Source: Diphasiastrum complanatum (lineage: Eukaryota; Streptophyta; Lycopodiopsida; Lycopodiales; Lycopodiaceae). Taken from it: DNA of 64,000 nucleotides. Under the pieces are notes generated by a model, which ran no database searches, was not told where the DNA came from, and worked only from the letters and a program-made list of their open reading frames with translations. A program made the translations under genes and the position numbers. The DNA is taken from assembly GCA_029204225.1 (NCBI GenBank), contig CM055100.1:22619810-22683809 (forward strand). Reading direction: 5' to 3'. Shown here piece after piece: positions 53,206-64,000 of the stretch. How positions within the stretch are numbered: position 1 is the first letter of the stretch; each line of letters starts with the position of its first letter.

Positions 53206-55260
53206 CTGCAATTAAAATGCTCATCCATAAAAACTGAAAGTTGCAACCTCGAGCATAATTAGAGACCAAAGCACGACAAGCGTTTTCAATTACGACAGAA
53301 CTAGCCTATGGAACTCTAATGAAAGACTGGCCTAAAACTTTCTAGTGTATATCGTGATATTGCATCCAGTAATATGTTTGAACTTGGAATATAACTACTT
53401 CTGAACGCCTTTTGACATGGCTGACTTCCAAATATACGATTGCAGTGGATGTTTAATTATCGAGCGATAATTGCTCAAATGCAAACGTTAGAATGCGGCT
53501 TGTGCTTTAAACGCAGCTTAAGCCAGTCTGTAATCTGGAAGTACGAAGCAGATTATATAGATTCGCTGCGCAGCCTTATTGTAAGAATGACAAGGACTTC
53601 CATGTAATCATTAAGCAGCTAGAGCCTAAGATTGACGTATTACGAGTCAGGACATAGAAAGCCTACCTTCAGTGCCTGAGCAGTGAGGATATTCAAGCAA
53701 TCCAATACTCCAAATCGGCTAGTTTTCCCTCGTTGTCTTTACTTTAATTTAAATGTCTTAAAGAAAACAATGTCAGTCAGGAGAAAACAGCAAAAATATG
53801 TTTGGTTAGGTCACGGCAAGAAGCTCTGATACAAACAGAGATTGTGTATATGAAACTCGGTTTTGATGTGCGCACCAAGTATTTCAAGTCGTGTGCTGTA
53901 ATAAGGACGCGCGGATAGAGGTTGACGGTTGCATACCACATATGGTCATATAGGTTAGCCGCAGGGATTCGAATAAAAGGAGCCAAAAATTATGGCCAGT
54001 CACATATATGTCTAAAAGTTTCTTGTCGCCAGCCCGATATTCGGTTCCCATTTCAGTAGAGAATGCCATTCTTTTCACAAAATGCTGCAACAGGAGCTCC
54101 CTTCAGTCCAAGTGAGGTGAAGGCTAAGATAATACCAGCTCCTGTGTCAGGCACGCGGCTATCATGTTTGGACGAGCTCCATGTGAACAGGATAGCCGAC
54201 TGCTTGAGCCAGCAGCAGGATAACCCTTACCAAAACCTCGGTTGAACTGAACTGAGCTCCAACTGCAGCCTTTATTGAGATTGAACAATGAGCGTTGAGA
54301 ACATTGTCTTTTACAATCTATCAAGCAACGAACCACACTCAAATCACAAGTTAAAGGCGCAGATCTTAAGTTCAATTTTTTTACAAAAAACCAAGTTCAG
54401 AAGATAACAACACTCGCCAGCCGATCTTGATAGTACACCTGCACAGTAGTCTTATGGAGGCGAGCAGACACACCACGAGATCACCTACGGAACTTTGAGA
54501 AAAAACAGAACATGTGAAACTAATGTCTCCTGAATCCGCGCAACACATGATCAATGCAATCAAAATTCCTCAGAATCAACTCAAAAAACAGAACTGAAAA
54601 AGGCTCAAGCCATACTTTTTGTGGGAGGCTAGCTACCAATTTAGAGCTGTGAGAACGAGATTGAGTAGTCTTTTACTAGGAGGATATTTATGGGGGATTG
54701 GAGACCTCCTCCGGGTGGCGACAGCAAGCAGACAATGCAAGAGAAGCTAGAGTACTACCTCAGGGAAGTAGTCCCGCTGCAGCCAGTAGCTGTACCGCAA
54801 GAGTAAGAAAAGAAGGAAGAAAAAGAGAGAGAGCACGCAGTAGCAGCAGGTTCGAGGGTGGCGTGCGCCGCTTCTCGCTTTTCGAGGAGAATGGAAGCAG
54901 TTCAGGAAACACACCCACATTCTTTCTTCATAAAAATACATACATATAATTCAATCAACAAAAGTAACCCCAAATTAACTTTAGAATAATATGCCTCCTA
55001 GTGCTCATATGCTAGCCACTCTCATCATAAAAGTTATATGCCAACAACCAATAGTGGTAGAATCTCGTGCCTCCATCATGAAGATTCAAGCACCAACAAA
55101 AATTTAAAAAGTGCTTCTTGGTGGAATTGTACAAAAGATGCTTGGTGCTTGTAAAATTTTTCAAGGAAATTTAACAAAGACTTAGTAATGATAAGGATTT
55201 CACCAAGCATAAAGGGTGTTGGGGAAACTTGACATAAATTAATTCTTTCAATTAATGCAA
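53206..55260. other. Low-repeat stretch, no recognised gene
   Basis: Several frames of 60-90 codons on both strands, none with a recognisable domain. GC content rises at about 54,690-54,890, where plus-strand text is Arg/Ser-rich and the minus strand has CT-rich sequence like a 5' leader. No retroelement motif is visible, so this is the best candidate for single-copy host DNA in the window. Confidence 0.3.
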
Positions 55261-55440
55261 GTTAGTTAGAGTGATGGTTTTTCATCTCACATATTTTTTG
55301 AGATTGTGGGTATTGAAGTAGTTTTAATCCTTGAAAAAGTATCCTTTCACAAAAAATATGCTTTCCTTAACATCTTGATGGGTTAGATATGCCCCTCTCT
55401 GTTTGTTCTATTCACATTTCATGATGGTCTGGTGAGCTAG

Positions 55441-55646
55441 GGGACAAATCGAATAATTTTGTAAAACTACACCTTTTCTTCTCATCAAATTAACAACTGT
55501 AGCGTTAGAACTTGACCTACAATTTCCTTTCAAATGTGGAGGGGCAAAATAGATAATTTTATGAAACTACACCTTTTCTCTTCATCAAATTAGCAACCGT
55601 AAAACTTAGAATTTGAACTAAGTCAATTTCCTTCCGAAATGTAGTA
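55441..55646. repeat. Tandem duplication of about 103 bp, two diverged copies
   Basis: Copies at about 55,441-55,541 and 55,543-55,646 share AATAATTTTGTAAAACTACACC / GATAATTTTATGAAACTACACC, CATCAAATTARCAAC and CAATTTCCTTYC in the same order. Identity looks like 75-80%. It lies just downstream of the gag-protease relic L. Confidence 0.75.
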
Positions 55647-55739
55647 AAAGAAATGCCAAGTAGGGGAGAGAGAGAGAGTCATTGGAATGCCAATTTGAAA
55701 ATGGAAGATGAATCTTGCATGCTCACTCTATTCTTGCTT

Positions 55740-56826
55740 AGCCATTCTATTGAATAATCCTTAACCATTATAGTTAGTAATGGTCGTGAAAGTTTCAAAC
55801 AATAGTAAGGAAAAACCTAAAAGTTCCAAGATCCAATGATTTTTAACATTGAAACTTGGAAGATGCAAAACTAGCAAATCGGCAATTCTTGCCAGAAATC
55901 CATCTTGGTTAGCAACAACACAAGCATCAAGTTTGAATAATCTACCTTGTCTTTTCCCTCTTGCAATCAAGGTTCCTTTCTTTTTTGATCAAGCAAGCAT
56001 TTCCAACAAACTTGACTTCTAGCCTTGTCAACCATTTGACTCACACTAAGAAGATTCTTAGTTATAGATGGTATGAGCAAAACATTCTTGCGTGGTAATC
56101 CAGCCTCAATCCAAGCCTTATCCCATTCCAACTTCCCCTTACCAGATTTTTTAATACTCTTTATGACTTGTCATTTGAGAGCTTGCTTCACTATCAATCC
56201 ACCATGGATCAATATCACCTTCACTAGACAACAAGCTTGAACACATCACAAAAGAATCACATGCATCTTATTCATCATCATCATCATCGTCTAGAGTGAG
56301 ATTGCCTTGATTTTGTCCTTGATCTCTTTTCCTCTTAAAACAATAATTAGCAAAGTGTCCTTTCATACCACAATAGAAACACTTAATACCAAAAGAAGAT
56401 GCCTCACCTTGATCCAAGCTAGCTTGCTTCTTGAATCCTTTACCTTTGCCTTTGCCCTTGAATTTGCCCTTTGAGAACAATGCCTCTTCTCTTCCTTGAA
56501 TAGAAGAGCCTCCTCCTCTTGCTTGAAACTCGTGCTCTTCAATCACTAAGACCTCTTGCAAGTCTTCCACACTTGGCAATGTTTTTTGAATGACAAAGCT
56601 ATGTACAAAGCTAGCATGATCATCCAACAAACCATTAAGCATAACTTGAACAAGTTCTATATTCTTAATGCTTTCATCAATGCATGTAGATCATCATTCA
56701 AGGTTTTGACTCTTAAAATAAATGTGTGAGCATTTTCCCTTCCCTTTTGGCTACTTTGGAAGATTTTTCTCCTTAGGGTTAGAACCCTAGATGTGGATTT
56801 ACTTTCATACATCACATATGTGCACG
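55740..56826 (-). pseudogene. Copia relic L: gag and protease, same family as B and D
   Basis: Minus strand from 56,826: TSRVLTLRRKIFQSSQ, then an open frame from 56,642 (LNGLLDDHASFVHSF) with the basic SKGKFKGKGKGK patch and knuckle CFYCGMKGHFANYC, to a stop at 56,268. The protease follows as PWWIDSEASSQM: the catalytic D-S-G has become D-S-E. A last piece (RGKRQGRLFKLDACVVANQDG at 55,970-55,900) matches D and B, after which the text diverges. The N-terminus is cut at 56,826. No pol follows, as in B. Confidence 0.82.
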
Positions 56827-57896
56827 ATTAATCTTGTATGAATCTACTATGTATTCCTGGTTATTAGGGTTATTTGGTGCACTTAACCTAGTCGGTGAAC
56901 ATAAACATGTGATCAAGTATTGCCTTTACAGATACTTGCGGAGTTAGCAAATCTTTGGATTGGAGATTTATGGATTAACTTATAAATGGTTTGGATGAGG
57001 ATCTAAATGTGGTGTCATACTAGTATAATCGAGATCTGCACCCAGACATTTGAGATTTATAAATCATTGGCAATTAGCTTGAGTAGTTGATTACTCTGGG
57101 ATGAAGTTAATTGATAAAACGATCAGTGTGATGTGGATTCACGGAGAATTGATGGTTTTGAATTATATGGCTTGTAAGACGCATGATTAGTATATTATTT
57201 TGGTTCATCAGTTAAAATTGTGTGCATTGGATATACAATATTCTTGGGATAGAGTATTCCTTAGTTAAGGAAGGGACTCAACTCATTAGTGATTGTATCC
57301 CAAAGAGCTCAATTGGATAACGAATCATAATGGATCCAAGAATAATAACTGAATTGATATTCAGTAGGACTTTGGGTATCTAGATGTGTTTCTGGATGCT
57401 AATCTAAAGTTTTTGTAGTTGAAGATGATTGTCTTTAATTACAAGTGGTTTATAGAGCTTGAATCTTGCACTTCAGTTAAAGAATCCTGTTTGAAAAATA
57501 TTCCTAAATCCAATATTATCTTAGTAGAAAGATTTTGGAATGATTCTTACTTTTCTTGAGTTATGTTGGACAAATACTCCAGTATGTGTTTTATATAACT
57601 AGAAGTAATGTAGGCCTATATAGAATCACATCTCTCACAACAATCATTCAATAAGGGTGGTTCTAGTTGGGGTTAATCTTACTCATGCTCACTCATAGGA
57701 ATACATAGGAATCACATAGGCGAAAAACTCGACTATGTCAGATTCATATATTTAGCATTCTTCACGTGTCTTCATTTTGCGACTTGCAATAATGAACCAA
57801 CTCAATGACAAGCGAATAAACTGACTCTGCAAAAATACAAGGAGTTTTCACAAAGTTAGCAATTGGAGATTTGGGATATAGAATTTGGTGTATGAT
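56827..57896. other. No recognisable gene
   Basis: About 1 kb with many stops on both strands and no motif I can name; begins abruptly where relic L is truncated. Confidence 0.4.
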
Positions 57897-58395
57897 GTTC
57901 AGGGTTTAGGGTTTAGAGTTTAGGGATTAGGGCTTAAGAACATGAATGGATGAATGAGTAGGAGTAGGAATAGGAACAGTAATAGGATAGGAATGAATTG
58001 TTTTGAAAATATGAATGAGATAGGCATATGAATATAGGTAAAATAAGAATGAATGATTTAATGTTGAAGGAATACGAAAATGAATGATGAATAAGAATAG
58101 GAATAAGATGCATAGAATTGAATAGAATGAGAAATGTAGAATGGATTCAAGGTTGTGCGTTTGGGATGTAGGGTTTGGGATACATGTTTTAGGATTAGGA
58201 TTTGGCTTTTAGGGTATAGGATGTAAGATTTAGACTATGGATTTTAAGATTGAAAGTATACGATTTGGAATTTGGGGTATAGAGCTTCGGATATGGGGTA
58301 TACAATGCAGAGTTTAGGGTTTAGGATGTAGAATGTAGAATTTAGGGTTTAGTGTTTAGAGTTTAGAGTTTAGGAACATGAATGGATGAATGAAT
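57897..58395. repeat. Degenerate TTTAGGG-type and ATAGGAAT-type repeats
   Basis: Two clusters of GTTTAGGG/GTTTAGAG words (57,901-57,935 and 58,140-58,372) resemble the plant telomere unit TTTAGGG. Each is followed by the same AACATGAATGGATGAATGA (57,939-57,957 and 58,374-58,392). Between them are ATAGGAAT and GAATGA repeats. Confidence 0.7.
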
Positions 58396-58439
58396 AGAAT
58401 GGTTTAGACCCCTCTCATTTTATCTTCCATTCACGAGAC

Positions 58440-59045
58440 TGTTTTAGGGGGCTGTTTTAGTCCATATAGAGCCTCGTACAATTTTCATACAAGATGTTAT
58501 TCACCTTTAATTTAGAGTGATAAGGTCCAAAATTGAGCTACCTCGAGTGATACATGTATCTCATGTGATAAGAGTCAATTCCATCAATAAGATGTTGACT
58601 CAAAAAATTTGGAATGTACTATACTTGAAATTGATTTAATTTTAGCAATCAATTAGCCTTGTCAAACGATAATGACCAAAATTGCATGTTAGGCATTAAA
58701 TTTCAACTAGCTTTAGTCATAGGCGTGAAATGTGAGCTATCTAGCTACCCTACACTCAAAATTCTTCTAATTTGATCACGCAAAGAGCAATCTCAAGGGG
58801 CCAAATTTGAGTTATAGCCTATCTCAATTGACAAACATCAAATTGAAGCTATCTTGTGTGACATGGATCAATTCCATCAATAAGAGATGAAAATCAGCAA
58901 TTTGAGTGCACTAAACTCAATGCTTGCTGATTGCATCATTCAATGAGCCATGTCGAGTGATGAGGATCAAAATTGAGCCTTCTCGCATGTAGGTATCAAA
59001 TTCAAGTTATCTCGAGTGATAGGAAATAAAATTTGAGCTATCATG
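58440..59045. repeat. Degenerate repeats built on a CAAAATTGAGCTATCTCGAGTGAT-like motif
   Basis: Variants of ATTGAGCTAYCTCGAGTGAT recur near 58,533, 58,732, 58,846, 58,970, 59,007 and 59,033, spaced irregularly, together with two copies of GATCAATTCCATCAATAAGA-like text (58,566 and 58,867). This looks like an old satellite or a chain of inverted duplications. No gene. Confidence 0.5.
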
Positions 59046-59333
59046 AGTGCAGCTAACTGCCAATTTCACACGTGCGGAGGATCCACAAAGCATGTAATTA
59101 ATCTCTCTAAAGGATGTGTGATTGCACCAAACAAATGGTTGATTAGATCAAGAATGCTAGATTTCAAATCTCAAGGCAAGAGCACACAATACATTCACCA
59201 AATGAACTCAAAACTAAAAATACACAAAATTTCATCAAAAGACTTAGATTCACATCGAGGTCATGGGATTGAGAATACAATAGGTCGAGTTCCAAGAGAA
59301 ATCAATGGATCACAATGATACCTCTGAAGTGTT

Positions 59334-59585
59334 TCAAAGAAAGCATTCTTGATCAATGGTTTGGTGAGAAGATCGGCAATACATGAAAATGTTCCAATAT
59401 GCTCCAATGTGATCTCTCTCCCAATGATTATGCCTTATGCTTGTCTTCTTGTTAGATGGAAGATTTACCAAGATCCATGTATGATTTTCAATCAATGCAT
59501 TGTATTCTAGGATCATAGCATTTGCATGCCATTCTTTTGAATTCCAAGACATGGGGCTTTGTCTTTTTGGGCCCCCAATGCTCAT
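59334..59585 (-). pseudogene. Copia relic with reverse transcriptase start joined to RNase H end
   Basis: On the minus strand MILEYNALIENHTWILVNLPSNKK near 59,520-59,450 is the N-terminal reverse transcriptase signature, and about 30 bp later, in a shifted frame, HIGTFSCIADLLTKPL-like text is the extreme C-terminus of copia pol. Everything between has been deleted. Text to about 59,290 may be its 3' untranslated part. Confidence 0.7.
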
Positions 59586-59754
59586 GTTTTAGAACTATCC
59601 TATTCTTCACAGTTAGGACTCTCAATTATAGTTTCATAAGTTAATCAAAGTTTGCTACTTTAGTTCTTCATTTATATATGATTTTTTTCTTTTGCAATAT
59701 CTTTAAGTTGAGAAATATTGAGTACATTCTTTTTTTTCTATTTCTAATTTTTAG

Positions 59755-61129
59755 TCGAAGAATTGCTACACCTCCACGAGATAGGAAAAAGGAACAGAGG
59801 ATCATAAGTTATCACAAAAGCAAGAACCGACAAAAAATGGCACAATTTGATAAAATTGTTTAGAGATTTTGCATCATCAAGTTCAACCACTCAAGTTACG
59901 TGGGATCCAGTGAAGGTACGATGTATTTGTAGTTTGCGCATATTGAAATGTAAATTCATTGAGTTTCATGTACATGAGATTGTAACATTTGTTATCATTG
60001 TGTCATTGCAATAGTATCAAAGAGAGTACGATGAGAAGATATATTGTAAATGCAAACAATGTAAAGGATTAAAAATTCAAGCGAGACAAATAGTAACAAA
60101 ACATATTCGGGAGTATGGAGAAAATGTAGAGGAAGAGTCTACAGTTGTGGAGGTATATAAAGTTTTCTTTCTTGTAGCAATTTAATGGTTTAGTATTGAT
60201 TATTATTAGACAAATTGCATTTTTGATGAAAAAGACATCTAACATTTGTATAGTTTTTCACTTTTGTAGAGATGTTCTTTGGTGTCACACTGCACAATTG
60301 ATGATCTTACAAACAAAACCAAGGACATTGATTTTGCATCTTTTTTGGCATTAGATGATGCCCTAGTTGATGACGAGAATATCCATGATGTCACTAGTCA
60401 CTATACACCTCACGTTGATTCTATTCACTCCACCACACTCCTTCCACATCCTTCCACATCCTCTACTCCTTCCTTTGGTCCTTCCACGTCCTCTACTCCT
60501 TCCATTGGTCCTTCCACGTCCTCTACTCCTTTGAAAAAAAGAACAAGACTTGGACGCATTTTGACACAATTTGAAAATGAAAAAAAAATATTGCGTACTA
60601 TAGATATGTCCAAAAATCTCGTTGATTCTTTGTCTGAGCCTAAACTTCCAACTGAATTAAAATCATTAGTGAAACCTTTTGATAGAAATAGATATTCTTG
60701 ATGGCCCACTATAGTACCAAACCGTTATATGGGACACTTTTTTCATATTGGGGTCATATGTACATAATTAAACCTAGTGAGCATTTTCCAAATGCCGGAT
60801 TGGGAATATTTTCATTGATGAGCATTGAAGTTTCCTTGAATAGTGCCATCACATTGATGCCGTATGCAGGACCCCAATACAATTGGGGTGATTGGCACAC
60901 TTTGTGTCATCACCAATGGAAGATGCAAATATATGGTTTGAATGCTAATGCATGTTCATTGGAGGAAAGGCACTTGCAAGGAAAGATAGTTACAAAGGCA
61001 AATCGTATGTACATTGATGGACGCCCAGATGTACATGGCAACAATGCAGCGTACATCAATAGTTCTATAGGCCACCCTTCTTTAACCAATTGTGATTTTG
61101 AGGAATGCACAAATGCACAACATTTCTAG
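59755..61129 (+). pseudogene. Spliced gene with Cys cluster and SET-like domain, disabled
   Basis: Three exons can be drawn. Exon 59,755-59,915 (basic, RRIATPPRDRKKEQR) ends CCAGTGAAG/GTACGA; one surplus base near 59,860 breaks its frame. Exon 60,015-60,152 lies between AATAG and GAG/GTATAT and is exactly 46 codons: a Cys cluster IYCKCKQCKG followed by VTKHIREYG, like the C..C..H motif of plant transposase-associated domains. Exon 60,270 on starts after TTTTTCACTTTTGTAG, all in phase 0. It holds a 10-residue repeat PSTSSTPS(F/I)G, then a basic RTRLGRIL. A stop at 60,701 is followed by a frame to 61,129 reading NAGLGIFS, LMPYAGPQ and NAAYINSSIGHPSLTNC, which fits the SET fold (GxGxxA, EYxG, NxxxYINxS...NC). 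SET proteins methylate lysines; activity here is unproven and the gene is broken. Whether it is host-derived or carried by a DNA transposon is open. Confidence 0.6.
60450..60532 (+). repeat. 30-bp minisatellite inside the SET-like gene
   Basis: Units start at 60,450, 60,480 and 60,510 (the last partial), each beginning CCTTCCACRTCCTCTACTCC. They encode the ten-residue repeat PSTSSTPSFG/PSTSSTPSIG in the frame of the third exon. Confidence 0.85.
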
Positions 61130-61955
61130 TCTATTTAGTTTACTTGGATGCTGATTCCTACATTAATCCACAAACAAGAAATGAAAACTAATCCACTCTA
61201 AGTCCACAACCACACACAATATGATTGGAAGGGCATGATCATAGGGGCATCACTCAAGAAAACCATCATGATCAAGGAGCTTAGTGTAGCATCAAACTCA
61301 TGAAAAATCTTCTTATTAAGCATGGAGTAGATACGATGCAAAAAGCTCCTCTTCACAAAGAGGGAGTCTCTTAAATAAGCAAGAGAGCTCCTTAGGTGGC
61401 ATCCTAGTGGAATTTTCACATTTCACAAATTACAAGTGGAATAATGCTCTCCACTAGAGGTCACCATCAAAAGGTGGCTCACTCTACTTTCTTTAAGAGG
61501 GGTCTACTTGCATTTATTACATTTGCCTAGAAATACTAGCTCCTACATGGTCATTCCATCTTTCGAGATTCACCATGAGGCTTACACAGTTCTGGCTTGT
61601 CATTACTAACTGGTATTCCTCAGCTCTCAGTCTTCGTTAGTCTCGCCTTCTCAGAGACCTCCTCGGTCTAAGGTGAGAGGTGCTCTTGAGTTGCTCTATC
61701 CAAGTATCTTGGGGATTCGTCAGAATCAGCCAACATCATCCCACCCCTAATGTATTGCAAGACCCACTGCAACTCATATTAGATGATGTCGCTCCACTTT
61801 CGCATTGGCGTCTTCGATCGGCACTTGGAAAAGCGTAGATCCTCATTCGCTTACATAAAACCAAGTGTTTATTGTTGTCAATCTTTATCAAAAATTATTT
61901 TCGCAAATTGTCGCAATTTAACTAGAATGTCTTATTGCTGCAATTGGTTGAGATT
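61130..61955. other. No recognisable gene
   Basis: Short frames only. No repeat, LTR or domain seen. Confidence 0.4.
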
Positions 61956-63088
61956 CTAAAAATTTGGAGAGCTCCCAACAGCTTCACAACTTGCATGCTC
62001 GAGTGCTTCCCGCGTGTCTTCTTTCTTACCAATTGTATCTACCATTGACGGTTTCATCTCTAGTTTCTTGGCAGGTACTAACTTCTGGGACGACTGTATC
62101 TTCCATTTTCTTCTGGGTGTTTCTGTGGTTCTTCTCTTAGTTGAAGTTCCAGTCTCAAGGAAAACCTTTGATCTGCAAGTTGCACAAACTTCGATTATCA
62201 ATCTCATGGGGATGGACTCATCAAAATTGGTGATAGGAACAAATTTGGGTGGACGGTTTGGTAATGGTAAGGAAACATGATGAAGGCTTGGTGGCAAGGT
62301 GAAGGAATTGATAGTTCTACAGTTGCAGCCTTGGACCCTTGAAATGTCAAGATTTGACCAACACTTGTTGGGTGAGGAGCTCACTTTATTTTGCAAGTTC
62401 ACGATTGTCTTCACCTTTCTTTTTCTACAGCTCTTTCTTTTGCTCCGTTACTTTTGGATCTCTTTGGGCTTCATAGGAGGGGAATCAACTATCATCGCTC
62501 CAGAGAATCTCTTTTGATCAAGATCGGTCTGACTCAACTATTGCTTAACTTTTGTCCTTTCCTCCTCAGCTTTTTGGATCTTCCTCTTTATTTCCTCTAG
62601 TTGCTTTGTCTACTTCTGTAGATCTTTTCTGGCTGAACAACCAACGTAGGTGGTAGTTGGTCTCCGCCAGACACTTGCAATGATCTATTAGCTGCTTCGG
62701 TAAGACTATAAAAAATTGGAGATTTCTTAAAAGAACAGTGAAATGATGATAAACAAACAGATGGAAGGTAGGGTGGAGGTGGTGACATCAGTAGATGGTG
62801 TGAACGATAGGCATGAGAATGGGCGCAGAAGTATGGCAAGAGGCTGGTTGAAGGAGATTGATTTTCCAATGCTTGTGTTTCCCTTTCTGAAGGATCTTCA
62901 TCGTGACTGGGGTACTTCTTCTGATTGAGTCTCTTTAGATTGCCCATCTGCTTGCTTAGCCTTGTATTTATCCTCTTTGATTCGTGACCTTGGCTGTTGA
63001 TCTTACTGATGTTGTTGCTGGCAGCATAACTGCTCCAGTGGATCCAAGTAGATCCACTCCTCCCCCCCCTCCCCGCTCCCAGACCCAA
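61956..63088 (-). other. Unrecognised coding-like region, minus strand
   Basis: Two open stretches on the minus strand, 63,088-62,597 and 62,414-61,956. The text between them, in a shifted frame, looks like a charged coiled coil (EEIKRKIQKAEEERTKVKQ). The last part is Lys/Arg-rich (TKRRTTETPRRKWK, PAKKLEMKPS). The first part contains a Pro run (SPPPPYLP) and Arg/Lys-rich text. It could be a retroelement gag or a host gene; I recognise no domain. Confidence 0.3.
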
Positions 63089-63183
63089 AAATCTGTTGGT
63101 GGGGATGTTGTTGCTGGTAACTGTTCATGCTCAGGATTGGATCAACGTGTGGAACACGTAGTTGAAAACACGTTTAACATGTG

Positions 63184-64000
63184 ACGAGACTAAAGATTGA
63201 ACAAATTTTAACTAAATTTGTTTCGATCTTATCGAGAAGGAGCACCATGAAGAGGATCTTAAAGAATCATCTCAAGGTTCAAGTGTGCCTAGGATTGAGG
63301 AGGAGAGACCTTCTCAAGTTGAGATTCCAAAAAGAAACTCAAGAAACATGGTTGAGCCCATGTGGCTCACATTTCAAGGGAAAGAGGAGCATATTTCATG
63401 TGGTATACATCTCATACTTACTTCTCTTATGTCATTTAATAAATCAATTTGCTTTAGTGAGATCATTGTATCTCAAAATTGGAGTAAAGCCATACTAGTT
63501 GAGTATGAAGTCTCTCTTGAGAACATAAATGATGTTCTTAAAATGTTGAAATTGATTTTAAATCAATTAGATAGCAAATGGTTATTTCATCAGATGTATA
63601 CTCTTGAGTCGTGTAAGAGCAAAAGTGATTTGTTCACTCATAGTTTGAAAATTTGTATTGAGGCAAATTGTAAACTCTTTATGAGAGTAAGTGAATCATC
63701 TTCTAAAGACACTTATCTCCATAATGAAGTATTTAGCCTCATTGGATCAGAGATTATCATGGTAAACAAGCATGAAGATATGATGCAAACACTTTGTTAT
63801 TATAGCATGCATAGTCTTGCCAATTTGGATGAGTCTAATTCTCTAGATCGTGGTAACATGATGTTAGATCTTTGTGATCCTAATAAATCAGGAAGAAATA
63901 TTTATTTTCTCATGAAGGAGCATGCACATGAAGAAGGAGCAAGCCTCAAAGTCAAGCATCTACATGAAATTTGGAAGGAATCAATTTTGGAGGTGCTAGG
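63184..64000 (+). pseudogene. Possible copia linker relic followed by unrecognised sequence
   Basis: Near 63,214-63,355 one frame reads EKEHHEEDLKESSQGSSVPRIEEERPSQ, which has the acidic, Ser/Pro-rich character of the linker between copia integrase and reverse transcriptase. Beyond 63,400 a mostly open plus-strand reading (LENINDVLKMLKLILNQ, TLESCKSKSDLFTHSLKICIE) continues to the window edge without a motif I can name. Confidence 0.35.

Overview
This 64 kb window looks like repeat-dense nuclear DNA of a land plant. The evidence is Ty1/copia and Ty3/gypsy LTR retrotransposons of plant type, primer-binding sites matching the plant initiator tRNA-Met 3' end (TGGTATCAGAGC), a chromodomain gypsy element, an Athila/Tat-like gypsy element, plant G-boxes in LTRs and degenerate TTTAGGG arrays. 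No bacterial operon, organelle gene, rRNA, tRNA or CRISPR array was seen. I cannot name the species.

Layout. 1-2.3 kb: a hairpin-rich leader-like segment, an 18-bp minisatellite and a collapsed copia relic. 2.8-9.34 kb: copia element A, interrupted by a copia-derived element B (minus strand) that keeps an open Gag-protease frame but has no integrase, reverse transcriptase or RNase H. 9.35-11.64 kb: a gypsy gag-protease remnant C. 12.4-22.7 kb: gypsy H, split by a chromovirus I (13,579-20,208) with LTRs, a GGCTC target duplication and unusual AG...CT LTR ends. 22.7-26.1 kb: a truncated LTR, a minus-strand gypsy gag relic and AT-rich DNA without a recognisable gene. 26.1-49.9 kb: a nest up to three levels deep. 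Copia F is split by copia E (minus strand, ATATA duplication) and again by the 11.1 kb Athila/Tat-like gypsy G. E is itself split at its YxDD codons by copia D (27,954-34,386), the only apparently intact element: one uninterrupted 1317-codon Gag-Pol frame and two LTRs that look identical. 49.95-56.8 kb: copia relics, a compound microsatellite and a low-repeat stretch with a weak exon candidate. 57.9-59.05 kb: telomere-like and other degenerate repeats. 59.75-61.13 kb: a spliced gene, now a pseudogene, with a Cys-cluster exon, a PST-rich 10-residue repeat and a SET-like C-terminus. 61.9-64 kb: unrecognised coding-like relics.

How the parts relate. Target duplications and split reading frames give the relative order F, then E, then D; F, then G; H, then I; A, then B. 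D and B share clearly related Gag-protease proteins, so a D-like element could supply pol functions to B-like copies, but their LTRs differ and this is inference. The best leads are element B, the extra downstream coding module and TTCNNGAA-rich spacer of G, the SET-like pseudogene, the non-canonical LTR ends of I and D, and a CACACGTGTG palindrome recurring in several LTRs.
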